Shown here: positions 42,595 to 49,652 of the stretch, piece after piece
Position numbering within the stretch: the stretch's first letter is position 1
How the letters are laid out: the number at the start of each line of letters is the position of its first letter
DNA from: a virus
Strand: one strand, 5' to 3'
Length of the DNA: 56,206 nt
Virus record (IMG/VR): IMGVR_UViG_3300030107_003883
Span: 1 to 56,206 of that record
Position numbers and translations under genes: made by a program
Notes under the pieces: model-generated
Databases searched by the model: none
What the model saw: the letters and a program-made list of their open reading frames with translations, nothing else
Told to the model about the DNA's origin: nothing

Positions 42595-42715
42595 TCTTAT
42601 CTCCAGTTTTATTTATTATATTGTTAATTGAATTAAGCATATTCTTAGTCTTGATATACTCTTTGTACATCTCCTCTTCAAACTTGCTTACAGGTACTAC
42701 AAGTGGCTCTTTCAT
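42545..42715 (-). CDS. Small helical protein, 56 aa
   Basis: Minus strand, ATG at 42715 and TAG at 42545. The ATG overlaps the preceding TGA and the 3' end overlaps the lipoprotein gene by 50 bases in another frame. The product is a charged helix (KFEEEMYKEYIKTKNMLNSI). Function unknown; overlaps on both sides support translation. Confidence 0.6.
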   Translation of the reverse strand: MKEPLVVPVSKFEEEMYKEYIKTKNMLNSINNIINKTGDKNEKQSINDSNDDICGM

Positions 42716-42906
42716 AGCACATCATATGGTCTAGGAAAATTAAGCTCAAAGGTTGTTAGATTACCTTTAGGATCTACATCTCCCCAAGCCTTATAATAAC
42801 ACAGTCCAAAGAACCATATTCTAATTTGCGATCCCATTAGCTGGTCGTTTATAAAGCCGTCCACTCCCAGGACTACGCGGTTCATCAAGATTAAATACAT
42901 CTTCAT
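42712..42906 (-). CDS. Small hypothetical protein, 64 aa
   Basis: A strong Shine-Dalgarno (GGAGGAG) precedes the ATG at 42906. The product is hydrophobic/aromatic (IRIWFFGLCYYKAWGDVDPK) and may be a compact beta domain. Its stop overlaps the next ATG. No family is recognised. Confidence 0.7.
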   Translation of the reverse strand: MKMYLILMNRVVLGVDGFINDQLMGSQIRIWFFGLCYYKAWGDVDPKGNLTTFELNFPRPYDVL

Positions 42907-43241
42907 TCTCCTCCTTCATGTCTAGTATTGCCATTATTTTGCACTCTAGGTGTAATAACTGTTCCATTACCGTTAGTTTTAATTTGCTTTGCTCCAAGTT
43001 GTCTCCTTTTCATTGCAGTTTTAAGCTTATCTGACCGTGTCTTATGAGCATTATATGTTAATTTAGCATCATATACTACTGACAGTTTAGCTAAGCGTTC
43101 TTGTGTGATTTTGATTAGTTTCTCTGTAACCTCTATACCATTCTCAGTCTTGTTACCTATCCCTATCTTAACAAACTTATTTAACTGTTCTTGGTAGAAG
43201 TTTACAACCCATAACTTTGACCCATTTATTGCTATATCCAT
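42903..43241 (-). CDS. Basic hypothetical protein, 112 aa
   Basis: A start at 43241 gives TAATG coupling with the upstream 39-aa gene; an in-frame ATG at 43253 is also possible. The first ~70 residues are helical and the C-terminal 40 residues are basic, with a low-complexity tail (NGNGTVITPRVQNNGNTRH). A nucleic-acid-binding role is possible but not shown. Confidence 0.7.
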   Translation of the reverse strand: MDIAINGSKLWVVNFYQEQLNKFVKIGIGNKTENGIEVTEKLIKITQERLAKLSVVYDAKLTYNAHKTRSDKLKTAMKRRQLGAKQIKTNGNGTVITPRVQNNGNTRHEGGE

Positions 43242-43360
43242 TAGTATCCCCATATATATCTATGTGTTTCCATTACAAACCGTATCAAGGCATAAACCAT
43301 GACACCTAAGGACATGCCATAAATTATGACAGTCCAAAACATTTTATCACTCTTCTTCAT
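43241..43360 (-). CDS. Tiny membrane protein, 39 aa
   Basis: Minus strand, ATG at 43360 overlapping the preceding TGA. One transmembrane segment (FWTVIIYGMSLGVMVYALI) with a basic N-terminus. It pairs with the next small membrane protein upstream (43357-43497). Role unknown; early membrane proteins often alter host envelope functions. Confidence 0.6.
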   Translation of the reverse strand: MKKSDKMFWTVIIYGMSLGVMVYALIRFVMETHRYIWGY

Positions 43361-43497
43361 AACACTACCTTAACCCATATCGCTATCGTAAATGATAACA
43401 GTATATTCATAAAGAACACAGCTATAAATCCTACTGGTTCTCTTTCTTCTTTAGTAAATAACCATTCATAAACTACATTTAATTTCTCTAGTATCAT
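43357..43497 (-). CDS. Tiny membrane protein, 46 aa
   Basis: GGAGG precedes the ATG at 43497. An N-terminal amphipathic helix is followed by a transmembrane segment (FIAVFFMNILLSFTIAIWV). Its stop overlaps the start of the 39-aa membrane protein, so the two are co-translated and may form a complex. Confidence 0.65.
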   Translation of the reverse strand: MILEKLNVVYEWLFTKEEREPVGFIAVFFMNILLSFTIAIWVKVVL

Positions 43498-43902
43498 TGA
43501 TACCTCCATATTTATTGTTAGTGTGAATTTAATAAGAGAGTCGTCAATATCCTTACTTCATTGTGCTTTTATTGTCACCTAGGGCTTACACCTAGCTATC
43601 CATGACGGTAATACACAAATGGCTTGACCCTTCCATTACTCTCTTAAATTATACATAGTAGAGGTGAAGTAGGGTTCATCATCATACAAGGCTCCGTTCC
43701 CTTTCGCTTGCCAGCTAATCGTTCACTACCAAGTATTTTTACCTCTTACAGGGGTTAACCTGATTCCGTACCCAAAAGAGGACTATGTAATTCAATTATA
43801 GACTATACGTACACGACTGGTGCTTTTCAACCCAGTCCACCACATTCCTACCACTAACCATCTTAACGATGTTCCCTCTGTATAATCTAATGTTAATTGT
43901 TG
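43498..43902 (-). other. Gene-free region downstream of the tRNA, with inverted repeats
   Basis: About 400 bases with no credible gene. They contain the inverted repeat TAAGAGAGT/ACTCTCTTA (43533-43541 with 43638-43646), a direct repeat CACCTAG (twice near 43576-43597), and one copy of the nonamer CACAAATGG (43614) that also occurs twice in the gap at 37.7 kb. A small stem CCTCTT/AAGAGG lies near 43742-43782. It could be an untranslated leader or a structured RNA. Confidence 0.45.
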
Positions 43903-43975
43903 AGGCGGTGACAGGAGTCGAACCTGCTATCTCTTGGTTATGAGCCAAGCGTGTAAACCATTTCACTCCACCGCT
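43903..43975 (-). tRNA. tRNA with CAT anticodon (Met or Ile2)
   Basis: A full cloverleaf is visible on the minus strand. The acceptor stem is AGCGGTG/CACCGCC with an A1-C72 mismatch, the D stem is GTG/CAC, and the anticodon stem CTTGG/CCAAG surrounds loop CTCATAA. The T arm is GCAGG-TTCGACT-CCTGT. CCA is not encoded. The anticodon stem lacks the three G-C pairs of initiator tRNA, so an elongator Met or lysidine-modified Ile tRNA is more likely. It lies in an otherwise gene-free part of the leftward arm. Confidence 0.85.
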
Positions 43976-44135
43976 ATTGAATGTTTGATAGGCAGTCCAG
44001 TACTCAGGGGGAGCTGAATACAACGTGGTTCATTACTCCACTATAGACCACCATATCAGGTCACAAGGGAACACATCCCAATCCTATAAGTTTATGTGTA
44101 TGTTCATTCTAATAGAGACACACACACCCATACAT

Positions 44136-44165
44136 GTAATAAGGGGAGAATTAACTCCCCATTAC
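44136..44165 (-). terminator. Candidate terminator after the first leftward gene
   Basis: GGGGAG and CTCCCC (44143-44148, 44155-44160) form a strong stem with loop AATTAA, extended by GTAAT/ATTAC with a small bulge. On the minus strand it is followed by TTATT. It lies just after the stop of the 103-aa gene, so it may end or attenuate the leftward transcript. Confidence 0.5.
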
Positions 44166-44169
44166 ACTA

Positions 44170-44481
44170 CTAAACCTCCACTCTACGTCTTAAACTATCA
44201 TTTTCTGCCTTTAACCTTGCAAGCTCATCCTTGGTATCATCTGATGTAGACTTAATTTCCCTCATCACTGCACCAATGTCAGTCAATGCCGCTGCTAAGT
44301 TAGCCTTAGTCTCTACCTTCTCTAATGTTTGTGCTACCAATGCCATCTCTTGCACCCTACCTGATGCTGCCAATGCTACCATCACAGACTCCATTGCGTC
44401 TCTGTTCTCAGGCTTCATGTCTATGCTATCAGTCTTACCAATACTCTTGCTTGCACCAGCTATATCTTTCCAGTTAGCCAT
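44170..44481 (-). CDS. Coiled-coil hypothetical protein, first leftward gene, 103 aa
   Basis: AAGGAG lies upstream of the ATG at 44481. The product is helical: an Ala-rich middle (SVMVALAASGRVQEMALVAQ) and a C-terminal coiled coil (DELARLKAENDSLRRRVEV). Its DNA is richer in G and C at third positions than most neighbours. As the first gene after the divergent start region it is probably expressed very early. Function unknown. Confidence 0.7.
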   Translation of the reverse strand: MANWKDIAGASKSIGKTDSIDMKPENRDAMESVMVALAASGRVQEMALVAQTLEKVETKANLAAALTDIGAVMREIKSTSDDTKDELARLKAENDSLRRRVEV

Positions 44482-44651
44482 CTTCTTTACTCCTTAAGTT
44501 TCTAGTTTTAGTTTACACTTCATAAATAACCTCTATATTGAAATCAAAAATAACGTAATCGTGATAACGTTCAATCACCCCATAGGGGTGTACCTCTTCT
44601 AAAAGACCACACGATAAAATGCCACAATTTTTAAAAGTTTTTCTAAAAAGC

Positions 44652-44681
44652 TTGATAGGAGGTGTAAATACCCTGTATATT
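44652..44681 (+). promoter_or_regulatory. Sigma-70-like promoter for the rightward arm
   Basis: TTGATA (44652-44657) and TATATT (44676-44681) are 18 bases apart and resemble -35 and -10 boxes; transcription would start near 44688, upstream of the first rightward gene at 44717. The 235-base gap 44482-44716 separates the divergent arms and should also hold a leftward promoter, which I could not place with confidence. Confidence 0.55.
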
Positions 44682-44716
44682 GTGATGTAAAACACAAAGC
44701 TATTATTGGGAGTATA

Positions 44717-44986
44717 ATGAAGACTAAGAAAATAACATATAGGCAGTTAATGGACTATATAGAGCAGTTAGAGTTACAGGTTCAGAACAATCAAAAGGCA
44801 GTATATGATGTATCTGGGCTGTTAAATGAGTACGTAGAAATGAAGAAAGATGTTAAGAAACTACAGAATCATATGCAAAAGCGTTTTGGATCTGATGCAG
44901 AGATTCCGACTCGTTGGTCGGTATTTTCTAAGTTCATAAAAAACAAGTACTTACAGCTTAAGAAAGTTCTTGTATTTGGAAAATAA
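44717..44986 (+). CDS. Coiled-coil hypothetical protein, first rightward gene, 89 aa
   Basis: A GGGAG-type site precedes the ATG. The product is basic and mostly helical (YIEQLELQVQNNQKAVYD and LLNEYVEMKKDVKKLQN as coiled coil), with a C-terminal basic patch. It is the first gene behind the candidate promoter, so probably early. A DNA- or host-factor-binding role is possible. Confidence 0.7.
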   Translation: MKTKKITYRQLMDYIEQLELQVQNNQKAVYDVSGLLNEYVEMKKDVKKLQNHMQKRFGSDAEIPTRWSVFSKFIKNKYLQLKKVLVFGK

Positions 44987-45034
44987 ACCTAGTAAACTAC
45001 TACTAGTAACTACGCTTAATATAAAGGAGGTCAC

Positions 45035-45220
45035 ATGAAAGTTTATACTTTAACAATAGTGTATGATGATGAGACTGATGAGATAGAGTATTTAAGCGAG
45101 GAGATTGAAGGTAGCGCAGAAAGCATTCTTGAGGAATGTGGCGCTATAACAAGGGGAGACGAAAACGATAGCGATGAAATAGAGATTAGTACAGGCTTCA
45201 ACATAATAGGAGAAGCTTAA
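45035..45220 (+). CDS. Small acidic protein, 61 aa
   Basis: A perfect AAAGGAGG site precedes the ATG at 45035. The product is strongly acidic (DDETDEIEYLSEEIEG, DENDSDEIEIS), a profile shared by DNA-mimic and inhibitor proteins, but no family is recognised. A candidate terminator follows directly. Confidence 0.7.
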   Translation: MKVYTLTIVYDDETDEIEYLSEEIEGSAESILEECGAITRGDENDSDEIEISTGFNIIGEA

Positions 45221-45221
45221 T

Positions 45222-45239
45222 AAAACGCTAAAGCGTTTT
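45222..45239 (+). terminator. Candidate terminator after the acidic protein gene
   Basis: AAAACGCT and AGCGTTTT form a stem with a two-base loop (or seven pairs with four), ending in a T run. It lies two bases after the stop of the 61-aa gene and may separate it from the next operon. Confidence 0.5.
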
Positions 45240-45259
45240 GATTCTCGAAAGGATAAAGA

Positions 45260-45421
45260 GTGGAGAAAGAAAAGGATGAATCTCGTAGTGGAGGTCTTGG
45301 GGACACTCTTGCGAGAGTTATTCATAGTACTACTGGCATTAAGCCTTGTGATAATTGTACTAGGCGTAAAGAAAAATTAAATAAATGGTTCCCATATACT
45401 AAAAGGAGTGTTGACACATGA
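45260..45421 (+). CDS. Small conserved phage protein (GLGDT...RRKEKLNKWFPY type), 53 aa
   Basis: The start is GTG at 45260 behind AAAGGAT. The product has GGLGDTLARVIHSTTGIKPC followed by CDNCTRRKEKLNKWFPY. This pattern, a GLGDxxxxxxxxxGI element and a Cys pair before KEKLNxxFPY, is common in short proteins encoded next to terminase genes in many marine phages. The Cys pair may bind metal. Function unknown. Confidence 0.6.
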   Translation: MEKEKDESRSGGLGDTLARVIHSTTGIKPCDNCTRRKEKLNKWFPYTKRSVDT

Positions 45422-45466
45422 ACGGGAAAGATCAAGCTGTCCATATATGACCATATTCGGGTAAAC

Positions 45467-45483
45467 CTCATCCGGTGGATGAG
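45467..45483 (+). promoter_or_regulatory. Perfect 7-bp hairpin upstream of the terminase genes
   Basis: CTCATCC-GGT-GGATGAG is a perfect stem with a three-base loop. An ATG (45479) lies inside the stem and would be hidden when folded, so initiation probably occurs at 45512. It may control translation of the next gene. Confidence 0.45.
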
Positions 45484-45511
45484 AAACATAGCATTCGAGG
45501 TGCTGATATAC

Positions 45512-45676
45512 ATGGAGAAGAAACAAATTCGGTTGAATATCGGTATCCAAAAACGGTATACAAAGAAGGGAAGTAATGAGAAAAAGATTTTTGAAGCGGG
45601 TAGAAAGTATGAAAGGAAGCTGTTAATTGAGGTATTACAGCGTGAACGGGATAGAGCACAGAGTTTACGATCCTGA
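45512..45676 (+). CDS. Small basic hypothetical protein before the small terminase, 54 aa
   Basis: A start at 45512 follows GAGGTG; an in-frame ATG at 45479 lies within a hairpin. The product is basic and helical (KIFEAGRKYERKLLIEVLQR). It overlaps the small terminase start by 50 bases. Function unknown; evidence for expression is modest. Confidence 0.5.
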   Translation: MEKKQIRLNIGIQKRYTKKGSNEKKIFEAGRKYERKLLIEVLQRERDRAQSLRS

Positions 45677-46373
45677 TGATCGTGTAGAAAATGGACTCGT
45701 TGTTATTGCTGATTGGCGCGATAGTCGCGTTGGCGACTGGGTCAAAGCAGACGATGACTGTATCATCCAGGTGTTAAGAAAAGGTAAAATGACGCGTAAG
45801 TACGGGAGGAACAAGGTCAGAGAATACGTGGGCACGTGCACAGGGACATTTCCTGTAGGCAAAAACGTTAAAATGGACACAAGTCGCAGAACAAACATTT
45901 ATACTTTCGGGGGTAGCAAAAGTTCTGAAGACATTCTCTTGGATCGGACCACACTAACCCGTTGCGAACTAGTATTTGTCCAATTCTTGACATCTGGCAT
46001 GAGTCCACAAGAGGCTTATCTAAAGGCATATCCAACTAAGAATAAGGATTATGCGCATGTTAAAGCAACACAACTAATGAGAACAGATAGGATATACACT
46101 GCAATGAAAGAAGAATTAAAACCAGTATGCGAAGAGCTAGGAATAGACCCTAAGTCTGTATTGAAAGACATACAAGAAGCATCAAAGAACTCCGAGAAGG
46201 AAGATGTGAGGCTTAGAGCATTATTTAAATTAGCTGATATACTAGATTTAGAAGATAAGAATAAAACAACGGTCACTCAAGTCAGTGGAGCATTATTCCA
46301 GGGCTTTAGCCCTGAGCAATTAGAAAGCGCGGAGCGACCACAATTAATAGAAGGAAATAAAGATGGCGAATGA
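45627..46373 (+). CDS. terS: Small terminase subunit (TerS), 248 aa
   Basis: The first possible start is TTG at 45627 with GGAAG upstream; GTG at 45642 (behind GAGG) is an alternative. Residues 1-105 form a beta-rich N-terminal domain with VGTCTGTF, and residues about 110-200 carry the helix-turn-helix of phage small terminases (LVFVQFLTSGMSPQEAYLKA, ATQLMRTDRIYTAMKEEL). It recognises packaging sites and recruits the large terminase encoded two genes downstream. The C-terminal residues are acidic. The order TerS - small gene - TerL supports the call. Confidence 0.8.
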   Translation: MRYYSVNGIEHRVYDPDDRVENGLVVIADWRDSRVGDWVKADDDCIIQVLRKGKMTRKYGRNKVREYVGTCTGTFPVGKNVKMDTSRRTNIYTFGGSKSSEDILLDRTTLTRCELVFVQFLTSGMSPQEAYLKAYPTKNKDYAHVKATQLMRTDRIYTAMKEELKPVCEELGIDPKSVLKDIQEASKNSEKEDVRLRALFKLADILDLEDKNKTTVTQVSGALFQGFSPEQLESAERPQLIEGNKDGE

Positions 46374-46803
46374 TGCATTTGATATGATGAATAGTGCAGA
46401 TCCTGATATGCATGTTACAGGTGGTGCTATATTAGTTTCTGAATATGAACAGAATATGGATCCTGGTGATCAGAGTAAGTATGAAAAAGCAGTAATGAAC
46501 TCTTTTCAATCTGCTTATGCAGCTGATCCATATAAAAGAAATTTAGATTTTCAACATTGGTTAGGATCGTTAGATCCAAATCTATATAGAGAAAGAGCTA
46601 AAAAGTATGAAGATATAAAAGCTCAAAATAATGGTTATTCATCTTTAGTAGAAAGAGAAGATGGAAGATTATTAGAAGATGCTGGTATGATTCAATCTTT
46701 AGCTCATCTACATACAGGAAGAATTGAAGATTTAATAGAAATAGCTAAAAATCTAGATCCACAGCAAACACCATTTCAACAAGCTGAATTTAGACGTCCT
46801 TAG
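46363..46803 (+). CDS. Hypothetical protein between terminase subunits, 146 aa
   Basis: The ATG at 46363 lies within the end of the TerS gene, behind GGAAATAAAG. The product is acidic and helical with no recognisable motif. The stop TAG overlaps the GTG start of the large terminase. It may be a packaging accessory protein, by position. Confidence 0.7.
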   Translation: MANDAFDMMNSADPDMHVTGGAILVSEYEQNMDPGDQSKYEKAVMNSFQSAYAADPYKRNLDFQHWLGSLDPNLYRERAKKYEDIKAQNNGYSSLVEREDGRLLEDAGMIQSLAHLHTGRIEDLIEIAKNLDPQQTPFQQAEFRRP

Positions 46804-48359
46804 TGGCTAATATAAATACACAGAATGTTTCTACTGCTGAAGAGCAGTTAATAATGGCAAAGAATGATATAATTTCATTTGGTAAATTGTTTTTACCAGA
46901 TGATTTTATGAGATCTGAAACACCATTCTTTCATTATCAGGTAGCAGATGTTGTAAATGATTTAAGTATTAGGCAGTTAGCAGTAATCCTGCCTAGGGGT
47001 CATGGAAAGACAGTATTAACTAAATGCAGTATATTACATGATTTTGTATTTGCACAAGATCCTCTCTTCTATGGATGGGTGGCTGCATCAAGTAAAATAT
47101 CAGTTCCAAATCTAGATTATATAAAATACCATTTGGAGTATAACGATAAATTTTTGTATTATTTCGGCAATTTAAAAGGAAGAAAGTGGACAGAAGATGA
47201 TATCGAGCTTAAAAACGGCACTAAGCTTATTAGTAAGTCTAACCTCTCAGGTATTAGGGGAGGAGCTAAGCTTCATAAAAGATATGATCTCATCGTGCTC
47301 GATGACTTTGAGGATGAAAATAATACCGTTACACCTGAGTCTAGGGCTAAAATTTCTAATCTTGTTACAGCTGTTGTGTTCCCTGCTTTGGAGCCTGGGA
47401 CGGGCCGTCTTAGGATTAATGGAACTCCCGTTCATTTTGATTCTTTTATCAATAATATCCTCGTCAATTACGATAGGGCAAAGTCCGCAGGGGAAAAATT
47501 TAGTTGGAAAGTAATTACGTATAAAGCAATACAAGACGATGGAACACCTTTATGGCCAGGTTGGTTTGGTCAAAAGGAAATGGAAAGAAAGAAGAAGTTC
47601 TATAGTGATTCTGGCCAGCCTCAGAAATTCTATCAAGAATATATGATGGAAGTTCAAAGTGCTGAAGATGCAATCTTTACCAGGGATCACATTAAATATT
47701 GGGAGGGAAGTTTTTTACATGACGACGAAACGGGAATATCGTACGTACACACAAAAGATGGAGATACTAAGCCAGTTAATGTATTCACGGGTGTTGACCC
47801 CGCTACTGATTCTGCTCGTAGGGACAGCGACTTCAGTGTTTTACTTACTATCGGTGTTTGTCCAGATAACAATGTATATGTGCTCGATTATGTGCGTAAG
47901 CGGAGCTTGCCTGTTCTTGGGATACCAGGGGACGGTAAAAAAGGAATTGTGGATCACATTTTCAAGCTTAATAACATCTTCCATCCTTCCCTTTTCACAG
48001 TCGAAGACACTACAATGTCTAAGCCAGTTTTTCAGGCGCTTATTGCAGAAATGCGTAGGCGGAATGACTTCGCTGTCAAGTACGTTGCTGAAAAGCCAGG
48101 TAATAGAATGTCGAAACGTGACAGGATACAGGAAATACTTGCTCAAAGGTTTTCAATCGGTTCGGTCCACATTAAGAAAGACATGTATGATCTTCAAAGA
48201 GAGATTATAACTTTTGGACCTAGAATGGGTCATGATGATACAATAGATGCCTTAGCATACGCATGTAAGTATGCACATCCACCAAAAGGCATTATGACTA
48301 ATAAAGAAGGTGGATATTATAAACATAAACCAAAAGCTAAAAATTGGGTAACTGCATAA
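46803..48359 (+). CDS. terL: Large terminase subunit (TerL), 518 aa
   Basis: The start is GTG at 46803, coupled to the preceding stop. The ATPase has Walker A LPRGHGKT (63-70) and Walker B LIVLDD with catalytic acid following (163-170). The C-terminal RNase-H-like nuclease starts at VDPATD (D332) with DSDFS (D341, D343) and ends with GHDDTIDALAYA. It pumps DNA into the procapsid and cuts the concatemer, acting on the portal encoded at 49652-51988. Length and order are normal for the family. Confidence 0.95.
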   Translation: MANINTQNVSTAEEQLIMAKNDIISFGKLFLPDDFMRSETPFFHYQVADVVNDLSIRQLAVILPRGHGKTVLTKCSILHDFVFAQDPLFYGWVAASSKISVPNLDYIKYHLEYNDKFLYYFGNLKGRKWTEDDIELKNGTKLISKSNLSGIRGGAKLHKRYDLIVLDDFEDENNTVTPESRAKISNLVTAVVFPALEPGTGRLRINGTPVHFDSFINNILVNYDRAKSAGEKFSWKVITYKAIQDDGTPLWPGWFGQKEMERKKKFYSDSGQPQKFYQEYMMEVQSAEDAIFTRDHIKYWEGSFLHDDETGISYVHTKDGDTKPVNVFTGVDPATDSARRDSDFSVLLTIGVCPDNNVYVLDYVRKRSLPVLGIPGDGKKGIVDHIFKLNNIFHPSLFTVEDTTMSKPVFQALIAEMRRRNDFAVKYVAEKPGNRMSKRDRIQEILAQRFSIGSVHIKKDMYDLQREIITFGPRMGHDDTIDALAYACKYAHPPKGIMTNKEGGYYKHKPKAKNWVTA

Positions 48360-48595
48360 TGGCTAAAAAGAAAAAATTTGACTCTGAAAGTTCTGGCTAC
48401 GACTATGAGGCTGCAAAAGAATGTGGCTTAGGTCCTGATGAATCTGGCCATTGGCCTAGTAGATGCCCTTCTTCTGGACAGATATTAAAAGGAAAAGGCC
48501 ATAAGACATGGACATTAACTGTAGATGAAGAAAAAAGAATGGGTTATAATATTTATAAAAAGAATGGAAAGTATTATAGTAAGAAAGGAAAATAA
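48359..48595 (+). CDS. Small basic protein, 78 aa
   Basis: ATG at 48359 overlaps the TerL stop (TAATG). The product is Lys/Gly-rich, with ESGHWPSRCPSSGQILKGKG and a helical stretch KTWTLTVDEEKRMGYNIYKK. The phrase resembles a short module seen near terminases in marine phages, but no function is known. The single Cys pair (C23 and C36) is too spaced for a simple zinc knuckle. Confidence 0.7.
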   Translation: MAKKKKFDSESSGYDYEAAKECGLGPDESGHWPSRCPSSGQILKGKGHKTWTLTVDEEKRMGYNIYKKNGKYYSKKGK

Positions 48596-48666
48596 TGGCT
48601 GATATATTTACAACTAAGGATTTAAGTCCTAAGAAGAAAAAGGAAGAAGATAAAAAAGATGATTAA
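48595..48666 (+). CDS. Very small Lys/Asp-rich protein, 23 aa
   Basis: ATG at 48595 overlaps the preceding stop, and the frame ends at 48666 inside the start of the next gene. It has coupled start and stop signals on both sides but only 23 residues, so it is uncertain. Confidence 0.4.
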   Translation: MADIFTTKDLSPKKKKEEDKKDD

Positions 48667-48799
48667 ACTATTACTACTTACAGCTGTGTTAAATACCAGT
48701 GAAGTAAAAGCATTGCCTCCTACTCCACCAAAGATTGAACGCAGAAAGCGGGGAAAGTCGAATCGGGGGAGAAAGCGTGGCGGGAGCGGGTTAAGATAA
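48659..48799 (+). CDS. Small secreted/spanin-like protein, 46 aa
   Basis: ATG at 48659, TAA overlapping the next ATG. The first ~18 residues (MIKLLLLTAVLNTSEVKA) resemble a signal peptide, followed by a Pro-rich and then Arg/Gly-rich tail (PPTPPKIERRKRGKSNRGRK). A short exported basic protein next to a lysozyme-like gene could aid lysis, for example as a small spanin-like factor. No lipobox Cys is present. Confidence 0.55.
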   Translation: MIKLLLLTAVLNTSEVKALPPTPPKIERRKRGKSNRGRKRGGSGLR

Positions 48800-49416
48800 T
48801 GGCATGGTCAACTGAACCTACAGGGTTAGATACATATTCTACTATTATGGAAAAGGTTTTGGAGAAAGCTCAGGGCTTTAACAATATTGATCAGGATCAG
48901 GTTGAACGAATAATGAATTTAGTGGCTTACCATGAAACTGGCGCTACTATGGATCCATCAATTAGGCAAAAAAGCAATGTTTACAATGAAAAAAAAGAGG
49001 TAATTGGCAGTAAAGAAGGTCCGGGACGAGGCCTTTATCAATATGAATTGGAAACCTTAGGCGGAAGTGGAGCAGGTAGGGTAGCAATGAACAGATTGTA
49101 TGCTGCTTTGGGTGGAGACTTGATAGAAGGTAAGAAGCCTGAAAATATGCCCAAATGGATGAATCAATATTTTTCAATAAATCAGTGGGGCCATCATGAA
49201 GTTTCCGGAGATGTAGATTTTTCTGAACTTACAGAAGAACAGCAAAAGATACTTTTTTTAGCAGATAAATTAATTGCAAGCGACGGCAAAGCAATTAAAG
49301 ATATAGGTATATTAGCTGACGATGAGTGGTGGGCAAAACATCATCATAAAGGTGATAATTCAAATATGCAAAAGTTTAGAGCTGATAAAGATAGATATTT
49401 AAAAAATAGGAAATAA
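48799..49416 (+). CDS. Lysozyme/transglycosylase-like protein, 205 aa
   Basis: The start is coupled to the preceding gene. Residues 40-85 have the pattern of lytic transglycosylases and related virion muramidases: VAYHETG (candidate catalytic Glu46), then MDPSIRQKS, then GPGRGLYQYE. The rest is helical. Lying between TerL and portal, it may be a virion-associated cell-wall enzyme used at entry, or the endolysin; no signal peptide or binding repeat is visible. The fold call is by eye. Confidence 0.65.
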   Translation: MAWSTEPTGLDTYSTIMEKVLEKAQGFNNIDQDQVERIMNLVAYHETGATMDPSIRQKSNVYNEKKEVIGSKEGPGRGLYQYELETLGGSGAGRVAMNRLYAALGGDLIEGKKPENMPKWMNQYFSINQWGHHEVSGDVDFSELTEEQQKILFLADKLIASDGKAIKDIGILADDEWWAKHHHKGDNSNMQKFRADKDRYLKNRK

Positions 49417-49418
49417 TT

Positions 49419-49652
49419 ATGGCAATAAATAGAAACCCTGAAAGGGTAAAACAAACAAGAAAGAATGCTAGAAGACAAGGTTCTTTTAGAGGTGGTATAA
49501 GTACAGATATTACTCCAATGGCACAACCTAACCAGCCTCAAACAAATCAAACATGTCCTTTAGGACAAGAACTTATAACTGGTCCAGATGGAAAGAAAAG
49601 ATGTGGAACTAAAAGACCAAGAATGCCGAAGGCACCTAATAGGGGATATTAA
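49419..49652 (+). CDS. Basic low-complexity protein, 77 aa
   Basis: The ATG at 49419 lies just after the lysozyme-like gene, and the stop overlaps the portal start (TAATG). The product is rich in Arg, Gln, Pro and Asn, with a CPLGQELITGPDGKKRCG segment. It is probably disordered. It may bind DNA or another virion protein; unknown. Confidence 0.65.
   Translation: MAINRNPERVKQTRKNARRQGSFRGGISTDITPMAQPNQPQTNQTCPLGQELITGPDGKKRCGTKRPRMPKAPNRGY

Noticed and set aside
43498-43902. CRISPR-like repeats
   Set aside because: The repeats are only two or three short copies, irregularly spaced and palindromic or hairpin-forming.
43796-44023. Minus-strand open frame of 75 codons
   Set aside because: It runs through the tRNA gene and has no protein-like character or ribosome binding site.
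44231-44497. Plus-strand open frame of 88 codons
   Set aside because: It is the antisense of the 103-aa leftward gene, which has a better ribosome site and coiled-coil pattern.
47659-48210. Plus-strand open frame of 183 codons inside the large terminase
   Set aside because: TerL motifs continue through this region in the main frame; the alternative is Ser/Leu/Cys-rich shadow sequence.
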